Positions 1 through 6,807 of a DNA stretch of 64,000 nucleotides are shown here, piece by piece. Position 1 is the stretch's first letter; each line of letters opens with the position of its first letter. The notes under the pieces are model-generated. The model worked only from the letters and a program-made list of their open reading frames with translations. It was not told the DNA's origin and did no database searches. Location: the NCBI RefSeq assembly GCF_022760955.1, contig NZ_JAKTNU010000001.1:67507-131506 (forward strand), written 5' to 3'. A program made the translations under genes and the position numbers. This DNA is from Thermus neutrinimicus. Its GTDB lineage: Bacteria > Deinococcota > Deinococci > Deinococcales > Thermaceae.

Positions 1-2445
1 GTCAAAAAGCCGGTTGGCCTCCTCCTCGGGGACGCCCCGTTCCTTGGCCCCCCGCACGAAGCGCTCCCGGTGCCTTTGCATCTCCTCCACCTTCTTCTTG
101 CCCATGGCCCGGCGGAGGAGGTCCGCCTCCCCTAAGGAGTAGCCCGCCACCTGGGAGGCGATCTGCATGATCTGCTCCTGGTAAACGGGGATGCCGTAGG
201 TCTCCTCCAGGATGGGCCTTAGGTACTTCTCCGCATGGGGGAACTCCGCATAGCTCACGGGCTCCTGGCCATGGTGGCGGCGGATGTAGGTGGGGATGTG
301 CTCCATGGGCCCCGGGCGGTAGAGGGAGACCAAGGCGATGATGTCCTCGAGGCGCCGGGGCTTAAGCCCCCGCACCGTGGCCGTCATACCCCCCGACTCC
401 AGCTGGAACACCCCCTTGGTCTCCCCCCGCGCCAAGAGGGCGAAGGTCTTGGGATCGTCCAGGGGCAGGCGGTCGTAGTCCAGCTCTACCCCCTTGGACT
501 CCTTGACGATCTTCTTGGCCTCGTCCAGGAAGGTGAGGGTGCGCAGGCCCAAAAAGTCCATCTTCAAAAGCCCCAGGGCCTCCACCGCCCCCATGTCGTA
601 CTGGGTCACGGGCCGCCCCTCTTGGTCCCGCATGAGGGGGACCAGATCCGTAAGGGGCTCTTGGGCGATCACCACCCCCGCGGCGTGCACGGAGGCATGG
701 CGGTTTAGGCCCTCGAGGCGCATGGCCACCTCGATCACCTCCCGCACCCGGGGGTCCTTTTCCATCTCCGCCTTTAGCTCCGGCACCAGCTCTATGGCCT
801 CGGCCAAGGGCTTGGGCTTGCCGAACTGCACGGGAATCAGCTTGGCCAGCTCCTCCGCCTTCTTGTGGGGGATGCCGTAGACCCGGGCCACGTCCTTGAG
901 GGCCGCCTTGGAGGCCAGGCTGCCGAAGGTACCGATCTGGGCCACCTTGTCCTCCCCATACCGCCGGCGCACGTACTCGATCACCCGGTCCCGCTCCCGG
1001 TCGGAGAAGTCAGTGTCAATGTCCGGCATGGAAACCCGCTCGGGGTTCAGAAAGCGCTCAAAGAGGAGGCCGAAGCGCAAGGGGTCAATGTTGGTGATGC
1101 CCACGGCATAGGCCACCAGGCTCCCGGCGGCGCTTCCCCGGCCTGGCCCCACGGAAACCCCATGGTCCCGGGCCCAGTTGATGTAGTCCTGCACGATAAG
1201 GAAGTAGCCGGGAAAGCCCATGCGCTCGATCACAGAAAGCTCGTAAAGGGCCCGGTGCAAAATGGCCTCCGCCGTCCACTCCCTCACCCCTTCCAAAGGG
1301 GGCAACTGGGGCCGAAGGGCTTCCCACGCCCCCTCCTCCACCTGGGCCAGGGCCTCCGCCAAAGCCTCCCCGTCCCCGTGAGGGGGGATACGGCCCAGAA
1401 GGCGGAAAACCTCCCGGTAAAACCCCTCGGTGATCCGGTCCGGATACCGGGCAAGAAGCCCTTTGAAGGTGAGCTCCCGCAGGTACTGGGCCTCTTGCTT
1501 GCGCAAATCCGTTTGCCCTGCGGGCAAAGCACCGGTCCTGCCCTCGGGGAGGGGGAAGCGGGGGATGCGGTAGACCATCCTGTCCCCGATGGGGAGGTCC
1601 ACGTTGCACATGCGGGCGATCTCCACTGTGTTGTCAAAGGGCTCGTCCCCCCATTCCTCCTCGGGGAGCATGGCCCGCATCTCCTCCGGGGTTTTCACGT
1701 AGAACTCGTCGCAAGGAAAGCGCCAGCGTTCAGGGTCATCCAGGGTGCTCTTGGACTGGATGGCGAGAAGCACCTCGTGGGCCCGGGCATCCTCCTTGCG
1801 CACGTAGTGGCCGTCGTTGGTGGCCACCATGCCCAGGCCGTATTTCCGGGCAAACTCCTTCAGGACCTGGTTGACCTTCCTCTGCTCCGGAAGGCCATGG
1901 TTCTGGATCTCTATGAAGAAGCGGTCGCCGAAGATGGAGAGGTACTCGTTGAGCCGGGCCTCGGCCAGGTCCAGGCGGTCTTGGAGGATGAACTGGGGGA
2001 TCTCCGCCCCCAGGCACCCCGAGAGGGCGATCAGCCCCTCCGCATGCTCCCTTAGGATCTCGCGGTCGATGCGGGGTTTCTCGTAAAAGCCCTCCAGATA
2101 GGCCCGGCTGGCCAGGCGCACCAGGTTCTGGTAGCCCTTGAAATCCTTGGCAAGAAGGGTGAGGTGGAAGTAGCCCCCATCCAGGCCCTTACCCCTTTTG
2201 CGGTCAAAGCGGCTTTCCGCAGCCACATAGGCCTCGTAGCCGATGATGGGCTTGATCCCCATGGCGGTGGCCTTCCTGTAGAACTCCACCGCCCCGAAGA
2301 GGTTGCCGTGGTCGGTCATGGCCAAGGCAGGGTCCTCGGGGGATACCTCCTTGACCCACTTGAGGAGGTCAGAAAGTTTGGCCGCGCCGTCCAGGAGGGA
2401 GAACTGGGTGTGCTGGTGCAGGTGGGCGAACTTAAGGCGGCCCAT
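1..2445 (-). CDS. dnaE: DNA polymerase III alpha subunit, 3' part outside window
   Basis: Catalytic subunit of the replicative polymerase. The first 815 codons are present and the frame runs off the left edge; the Taq alpha subunit is about 1220 residues (from memory), so roughly the last third is missing. The N-terminus HLHQHTQFSLLDG begins the PHP domain, which in Thermus keeps metal ligands. The catalytic acidic motif PDIDTDF and the later MDFLGLRTL motif of family C polymerases are both inside the fragment, as is the GPGRGSAAGS loop. No intein interrupts this part, although some Thermus dnaE genes carry inteins. The start is ATG at 2445, placed 7 nt after a TAGACT -10 hexamer (2453-2458), which suggests a leaderless mRNA. 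Confidence 0.97.
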   Translation of the reverse strand, partial: MGRLKFAHLHQHTQFSLLDGAAKLSDLLKWVKEVSPEDPALAMTDHGNLFGAVEFYRKATAMGIKPIIGYEAYVAAESRFDRKRGKGLDGGYFHLTLLAKDFKGYQNLVRLASRAYLEGFYEKPRIDREILREHAEGLIALSGCLGAEIPQFILQDRLDLAEARLNEYLSIFGDRFFIEIQNHGLPEQRKVNQVLKEFARKYGLGMVATNDGHYVRKEDARAHEVLLAIQSKSTLDDPERWRFPCDEFYVKTPEEMRAMLPEEEWGDEPFDNTVEIARMCNVDLPIGDRMVYRIPRFPLPEGRTGALPAGQTDLRKQEAQYLRELTFKGLLARYPDRITEGFYREVFRLLGRIPPHGDGEALAEALAQVEEGAWEALRPQLPPLEGVREWTAEAILHRALYELSVIERMGFPGYFLIVQDYINWARDHGVSVGPGRGSAAGSLVAYAVGITNIDPLRFGLLFERFLNPERVSMPDIDTDFSDRERDRVIEYVRRRYGEDKVAQIGTFGSLASKAALKDVARVYGIPHKKAEELAKLIPVQFGKPKPLAEAIELVPELKAEMEKDPRVREVIEVAMRLEGLNRHASVHAAGVVIAQEPLTDLVPLMRDQEGRPVTQYDMGAVEALGLLKMDFLGLRTLTFLDEAKKIVKESKGVELDYDRLPLDDPKTFALLARGETKGVFQLESGGMTATVRGLKPRRLEDIIALVSLYRPGPMEHIPTYIRRHHGQEPVSYAEFPHAEKYLRPILEETYGIPVYQEQIMQIASQVAGYSLGEADLLRRAMGKKKVEEMQRHRERFVRGAKERGVPEEEANRLFD

Positions 2446-2458
2446 AGGGTCCAGTCTA
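2446..2458 (-). promoter_or_regulatory. dnaE -10 element, leaderless type
   Basis: TAGACT (minus strand, 2458-2453) is followed by 7 nt and then the dnaE ATG, so transcription would start at or next to the start codon. No convincing -35 is visible 17 bp upstream. A short hairpin (CCTGGC/GCCAGG, 2466-2485) lies just upstream; its role is unknown. Confidence 0.5.
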
Positions 2459-2500
2459 GCAAGCGCCTGGCATCCCTCCGCCAGGTACATTGCTTATGCC

Positions 2501-2590
2501 ATGATGGAGGACATGGGCGCCCCCATCGGCGCCACCGAGGCCCGGGTTCCCCTTGGAGGGCATTATGGTGCGCCCTTTAGAACCCCATGA
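2501..2590 (+). CDS. Possible 29-residue small ORF coupled to the next gene
   Basis: An ATG-ATG start is followed by 29 codons ending in TGA, and this TGA overlaps the ATG of the next gene as ATGA (2587-2590), the usual layout for translational coupling. The peptide begins MMEDMGAPIGATEA and is rich in Gly, Pro and Ala; I recognise no family. It fills most of the 141-bp gap between dnaE and the folate-type gene. It could be a leader peptide or chance; only the exact 4-nt overlap supports it. Confidence 0.25.
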   Translation: MMEDMGAPIGATEARVPLGGHYGAPFRTP

Positions 2591-3147
2591 CCCTAGGCCA
2601 ACTTAGGGAAGAAATCTGGAACACTCTGGCCCGCTACGACCTGGCCCTCCACCCCACACCTCCCCACGGCCACCACCCCAACTTCCTGGGGGCCAAGAAG
2701 GCGGCGGGCCTCCTCCTTCGCACCCCGGAGTTCCAAAGGGCCAGGCTCATCCTGGCGGGTATGGATGCGGTGCTGAAACCCTTGAGGGAGGAGGCCCTTA
2801 GGACGGGTAAGGCCCTGGTCCTCCCCCATCCCGACCGGCCGGGGGAGTTCGTGCTCCTCAAGGACCTGGACCCGAGGAAGCTCAAAAGGGTGCGGGAGGC
2901 CTACCGCTACGGGGTGAGGGTGGACCTAAAGGGCCAGCCCATAGACCTGGTCCTCATCGGGGCCGTGGCCGTGGACGAGGAAGGGGGCTGGGTGGGGAAG
3001 GGCTACGGTTTTCCCCAGGCCTGGCTTGCCGTGGAGGCCCCCTTCGCCACCTTAGCCCACGCCCTCATGGTCTACGCCAAGTTGCCTGTGGAACCCGAGC
3101 GCCGGGTGGACCTGATCGCCACCCCGGCGCGGCTCATCCGGCCCTAG
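2587..3147 (+). CDS. 5-formyltetrahydrofolate cyclo-ligase-like protein
   Basis: This 186-residue protein resembles the 5-formyl-THF cyclo-ligase superfamily, nearer to the MTHFSD/COG0212 branch than to classical FAU1/YgfA. The N-terminal PNFLGAKKAA, the central GKALVLPHPDR and the C-terminal GAVAVDEEGG followed by GKGYGF correspond to the substrate and ATP-binding blocks of the family. In classical enzymes the last block is GxGxGYYD; here it is GKGYGFPQ, so true cyclo-ligase activity is uncertain. The gene stands alone between dnaE (divergent) and korB (convergent). Its TAG stop shares the tetramer CTAG (3144-3147) with the korB stop. Confidence 0.7.
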   Translation: MTLGQLREEIWNTLARYDLALHPTPPHGHHPNFLGAKKAAGLLLRTPEFQRARLILAGMDAVLKPLREEALRTGKALVLPHPDRPGEFVLLKDLDPRKLKRVREAYRYGVRVDLKGQPIDLVLIGAVAVDEEGGWVGKGYGFPQAWLAVEAPFATLAHALMVYAKLPVEPERRVDLIATPARLIRP

Positions 3148-4058
3148 AGGGCGAACTCCTTGAGGAGGCCCTCGAGGTCCAAAGCCTCCCGCTGGCCCAA
3201 GGCGGGGTAGACCTCAGGGTAGCGGGGAAGGTAGGCCCTAAGGCGCTCCTCAAAGGTGGGGACCTCCGCCTTCCAGAAAACCCCCATGGGGATCCTTTCC
3301 CCCCATTCCCCGGCTTTTTCCTGGAACTGGGCCATCTTCCGATCCAGCTCCTCGGGGGGCAGGCCTTCGGGAACATGGGGGTCATACCCCTCATCCTGGA
3401 GCCTATAGAGCCTGGGGGCGAACCACTCCTTGGTGTGCAGGTCGTTGTAGGTGGGGCAGGGCTGGAGGACGTGGAGAAAGGCCAGGCCCTTGTGGTTAAG
3501 GCCCTCCTTGATGAGCTCCTTCAGGCCCTTCACGTCGTAGGCATAGCCCCGAGCGATCCAGGTGTAGCCCGAGGCGAAGGCCAGGAGCAGGGGGTTGATG
3601 CGCCCCTGGGGGTTGGGCTTGGGGAGGCTTTTGGTCTTCTCCCCAAGGCCCAGGGTGGGCCCCGCCTGCCCCTTGGTGAGGCCGTAGACCTCGTTGTCGT
3701 AGAGGATGTAGAGCATGTCCACGTTGCGGCGGCCTGCGGCCACGAAGTGCCCGGCCCCGATCCCCAGGCCATCCCCGTCCCCCCCCACCGCCACCACGGT
3801 GAGGTGGGGGTTGGCCAGCTTGGCCCCCTGGGCCACGGGGAGGACGCGGCCGTGAAGGGTGTGGACCCCGTAGACATTCAGGTAGTGGGGGGTCTTGGCC
3901 GAGCAGCCGATCCCCGAGAAGATGGCCGTCTGGGAGGGATCCCGCTTCAGCTCAAAAAGGGCCATCTGCAATGCGGAGAGGATGCCGTAGTCCCCGCAAC
4001 CCGGGCACCAGTCCGGTTGCTTCTCCGCCTTGTAATCCGCGAGCTTAAGCTCCAACAT
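3144..4058 (-). CDS. korB: 2-oxoacid:ferredoxin oxidoreductase, beta subunit
   Basis: The thiamine-diphosphate subunit of a two-subunit 2-oxoacid:ferredoxin oxidoreductase, which oxidatively decarboxylates 2-oxoacids to acyl-CoA while reducing ferredoxin. The N-terminal CPGCGDYG holds cysteines typical of the Fe-S/TPP fold. The segment GGDGDGLGIGAGH with a following DNEVYGLT is the TPP/Mg motif (GDG...N). At 304 residues it matches stand-alone beta subunits. It starts 2 nt after the alpha-subunit stop, so both are one transcript. Substrate choice (2-oxoglutarate, pyruvate or branched-chain acids) cannot be read from the sequence, so the kor name is provisional. Confidence 0.93.
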   Translation of the reverse strand: MLELKLADYKAEKQPDWCPGCGDYGILSALQMALFELKRDPSQTAIFSGIGCSAKTPHYLNVYGVHTLHGRVLPVAQGAKLANPHLTVVAVGGDGDGLGIGAGHFVAAGRRNVDMLYILYDNEVYGLTKGQAGPTLGLGEKTKSLPKPNPQGRINPLLLAFASGYTWIARGYAYDVKGLKELIKEGLNHKGLAFLHVLQPCPTYNDLHTKEWFAPRLYRLQDEGYDPHVPEGLPPEELDRKMAQFQEKAGEWGERIPMGVFWKAEVPTFEERLRAYLPRYPEVYPALGQREALDLEGLLKEFAL

Positions 4059-4060
4059 GG

Positions 4061-5914
4061 CTAGACTCCTTTCCTGAGCACCAGGCGCTCGGGGGCCCCG
4101 CCCGCCAGCACCTGTTCCAAGGCCTCCACCGCCTCATCCAGGGTGATGGGGCGGCCGTTGTACTTGACGATGCGGTGATGGACCCGCCTTAGGGTTTCCT
4201 GCTGCACCAGGTCCGCCAGCTGCCCTGAGTAGTTGTGTTCCACCGTGACCAGCCGCTTGCCCTCCAGGAGAGAACCGATCCTGGGGAAGGGCCAGAGGAG
4301 CCTGAGGTGCAGGTAGCCGACCCCAGGCAGGCGGTCCAGGGCCTCCAGAAGGGTGCCCTTCACCGTGCCCCAGCCCAGGACCAGCACCTCCCCGTCCCTA
4401 TAGAGGGTGTACTGGTCCTCGAGGGGGATCTCCTCGCGGGCGGCTTCCAGCTTGCGCATGCGCTTTTCCATCTGGTACTCCCGGAGGACGACGTCCTCGG
4501 TGATGTGGCCCACCAGGTCGTGCTCGTCCGAGGTCATCCAGTAAAAGCCCCCTGGGGTGCCGAGGGGGATAAAGGGGGAGATGCCGTCCTCCGAGGGAGC
4601 GTAGCGCTCATAGGGGCCAAACCCCTCCTTCCTGGGGACAAGGCGCTTTTCCCCATCCAGGGAGAGCACCCTGAAGGCCTCCTTGGGAAGGCTTTGGGCC
4701 ATGGAGGCCAGGAACTTGTCCAGGAGGTGCACCACCACCGTCTGGTAGCGCCAGGCCCAAGCCAGGGCCTTCTGGGCATCCAAAAAGGCATCCTCTATAT
4801 CCCCCGAGGCCAGGACGATCCGGGGGTACTCCCCGTGCCCACCCCGGATGGCGAACATGAGGTCGCCCTGCTCGGTGCGGGTGGGAAGGCCGGTGCTGGG
4901 CCCACCCCGCTGGTAGAGGGTCACCACCAAGGGCACCTCCAGCATGCCGGCAAAGCCCATGCCCTCGGCCATGAGGCTGAAACCGGGCCCGCTGGTGGCG
5001 GTGGCCGCCTTGGCCCCGGTGAGGGCCGCTCCCACCGCCATGGTCACCGCGGCGATCTCGTCTTCCGTCTGGACCACGGCCACATCGGCCCCGGTGAAGG
5101 CCGTGTGGGCCTCGAGGTAGGTGGATTCGTCCGTGGCCGGGCTTATGGGGTAGTAGGTCTGGAAGCGAAGCCCCCCAGCCAGTTTGCCCAAGGCCGCCGC
5201 CTGGGCCCCAGTGAGGTAAACCCGGCCCGGCTCATACCCGTTTAGGCGCAGCTGGAAGGAGAGCTTAGGCACCTCCTCCCGGTATACCGCCTCGGCCACC
5301 TTCTGGTTTAGCTCCAACACCTTGCCCCTAAACTGCAGGGCCAAGGCCTCCAGCAAGGGGTCCAGGGGAAAGCCCAGGAAGTGGAGGCTCGCCGCCACGG
5401 CGATGGTGTTCAGGGTACGCCGGGCCTGCAGGGAAGGTACGCCCAGCTCCACCCCGATCCGGTCCGCCACCTCCTCAAAGGGGTAGGGCAGGGGCTGGAC
5501 CCCGGCCTCCACGTAGGCCGCAAGGAGGTCCCCCAAGCTGGGATCCAGCTTGCCGAAGCGCTCGGAAAGGGCCTCCGCCACCCGGTGGTCCAGCATGGGG
5601 AGCTTGTGCACCGTGAGCTCCAAAACCCGGGGATCGTAAAGGACCACCCCTCCAGGCCCAATCTCGTCCAGGTGCCGGGCCAGGGTCTCCCCGTCCAGGG
5701 CCACCAACATGTCCACCTTTCCTCGGAAGGCCGCCACGGGTTTTCGCGAGAGGCGCACATCCAGGTAGGAGTGCCGCCCCATGATGTTGGAGTGGTACTC
5801 CCGCTTGGTGGCCACCCACCAACCCCCCTTGGCCACCGCCCGGGCGAAAAGGGTAGCCGCCGTCTCTATCCCGCCCCCTTGGGGGCCGCCCACGCGCCAG
5901 GTGAACTCTTCCAT
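4061..5914 (-). CDS. korA: 2-oxoacid:ferredoxin oxidoreductase, fused gamma-alpha subunit
   Basis: At 617 residues this is the fused gamma/alpha chain found in archaeal-type two-subunit 2-oxoacid:ferredoxin oxidoreductases. The N-terminal third (GGPQGGGIETAA) is the gamma domain, which binds CoA. Around residues 255-265 is YPISPATDES, the counterpart of the conserved YPITP motif for TPP-dependent catalysis, followed by QTEDEIAAVTMAVGAALTG. The C-terminal part carries the transketolase C-domain-like segment with VLGWGT and EHNYSGQL. korB follows directly. A role in low-potential electron supply is plausible, but no ferredoxin gene lies next to it. Confidence 0.93.
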   Translation of the reverse strand: MEEFTWRVGGPQGGGIETAATLFARAVAKGGWWVATKREYHSNIMGRHSYLDVRLSRKPVAAFRGKVDMLVALDGETLARHLDEIGPGGVVLYDPRVLELTVHKLPMLDHRVAEALSERFGKLDPSLGDLLAAYVEAGVQPLPYPFEEVADRIGVELGVPSLQARRTLNTIAVAASLHFLGFPLDPLLEALALQFRGKVLELNQKVAEAVYREEVPKLSFQLRLNGYEPGRVYLTGAQAAALGKLAGGLRFQTYYPISPATDESTYLEAHTAFTGADVAVVQTEDEIAAVTMAVGAALTGAKAATATSGPGFSLMAEGMGFAGMLEVPLVVTLYQRGGPSTGLPTRTEQGDLMFAIRGGHGEYPRIVLASGDIEDAFLDAQKALAWAWRYQTVVVHLLDKFLASMAQSLPKEAFRVLSLDGEKRLVPRKEGFGPYERYAPSEDGISPFIPLGTPGGFYWMTSDEHDLVGHITEDVVLREYQMEKRMRKLEAAREEIPLEDQYTLYRDGEVLVLGWGTVKGTLLEALDRLPGVGYLHLRLLWPFPRIGSLLEGKRLVTVEHNYSGQLADLVQQETLRRVHHRIVKYNGRPITLDEAVEALEQVLAGGAPERLVLRKGV

Positions 5915-5989
5915 AAGCCCTCCCTCGCTCCTTGATACCCTACTCCTTAAGGGTCCGGGTTGGCTAGGGGCATTTGCCCAAAAGGGGGC

Positions 5990-6496
5990 TCACTCCTCCT
6001 GGTCCGCCTGGTGAAGCCTTTTCCCCCAGAGGCTTTGAGGGCGGTGGTGCTCCAGGACCAAAGCCCGCACCTGGGGGTCCTGGATCCGCTCCGCGGCATA
6101 CAGGGGATGGTGGCGGCGCACCTGGAAGGCCCCAAAGAAGCCCTTTCGCAAGGGATAAGGGGGCACGGGAAGGGCGTAAAGCCCGGTGAGGATGCGCTCC
6201 AAGGGGCGGTAGGGCCTTAAGGCCTTGCCCGCATCGTGAAGAAGGGCAGCCCGGATGGCGAAGGCAGGGGCCTCCGGGTAGCTTTTCAGGAGCCTTCGGG
6301 CCACCCGCACCCCATGGGCTCGGTCCCTGGGGTCCATGGACAGGTAAAGGGCGCGTTCCTCCCCCTGCAAAAAGGCCAAGGCAAAGGCATCGTCCGGCTC
6401 CTCCCCTCCAGGGAAAAAGGCCCTAAAGAGGCGCCTAAGCCTCTTTGAGAACCTCCCGAACCCCTGTCCTAAGCCCTGGCTCCTGTGACCCGGCAA
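5990..6496 (-). CDS. HD-domain protein
   Basis: A 168-residue protein with an HD-type metal-binding signature: H near residue 61 in DRAHGVRVARRLL, the HD pair in LLHDAGKAL, and later histidines in RRHHPLYAAE and LEHHRPQS. These fit an HD phosphohydrolase, probably acting on a nucleotide or phosphate ester, but no substrate can be assigned. The first about 45 residues are basic and low in conservation, so the true start could lie downstream. It begins 4 nt after the CsoR-type gene stop and is probably co-transcribed with it. Confidence 0.75.
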   Translation of the reverse strand: MPGHRSQGLGQGFGRFSKRLRRLFRAFFPGGEEPDDAFALAFLQGEERALYLSMDPRDRAHGVRVARRLLKSYPEAPAFAIRAALLHDAGKALRPYRPLERILTGLYALPVPPYPLRKGFFGAFQVRRHHPLYAAERIQDPQVRALVLEHHRPQSLWGKRLHQADQEE

Positions 6497-6500
6497 GGGG

Positions 6501-6782
6501 CTAGATGAACTTCTTCAGCATGGTGGCGATCTCCTCAGGCTTCTTGGGGTCCACCTTGCCCTCGGAAACCTCGGCGGCGCAGATGTTGAGGAACTCCTCC
6601 AGGATCAAGGTGGCCGCCGCCTCCATGGCCTTTTTGGTGGCGGTCATCTGGGTGAGCACCTCGTCGCAGGGGCGCCCCTCCGCCACCATCTTCTGCAAAC
6701 CCCTCACTTGGCCTTCTATACGCCGTAGCCGCTTAAGGATGTTCTCCACGGTCTCTTGCCCCAGCTCGGTGGTCTTGGTCAT
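6501..6782 (-). CDS. CsoR/CstR family repressor with Cys-Phe-Cys site
   Basis: A 93-residue all-helical regulator of the DUF156 family (CsoR, RcnR, FrmR, CstR). RRIEGQVRGLQKM is the family N-terminal signature. Aligning C39 with the first Cu ligand of CsoR, the later ligand positions +25 and +29 are F64 and C68. The histidine required for Cu(I) binding in CsoR is therefore absent while both cysteines remain, which is the pattern of CstR persulfide sensors. Persulfide or other thiol sensing is thus more likely than copper sensing; this is inference. The gene has its own -10 (TATAAT) overlapping the dnaX stop codon. Confidence 0.85.
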   Translation of the reverse strand: MTKTTELGQETVENILKRLRRIEGQVRGLQKMVAEGRPCDEVLTQMTATKKAMEAAATLILEEFLNICAAEVSEGKVDPKKPEEIATMLKKFI

Positions 6783-6807
6783 GGGGGCATTATATACCAG
6801 TACCCCC
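6783..6807 (-). promoter_or_regulatory. Promoter and possible operator of the CsoR-type gene
   Basis: On the minus strand TATAAT (6794-6789) is followed by GCCCCC and the ATG at 6782, a leaderless arrangement. The -10 overlaps the dnaX TAA (6790-6792). The hexamer lies between two G/C tracts, GGGGG (6783-6787) and CCCCC (6803-6807) on the plus strand, 15 bp apart. CsoR-family operators commonly have G/C tracts flanking an A/T-rich core, so autoregulation here is plausible but unproven. Confidence 0.45.
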
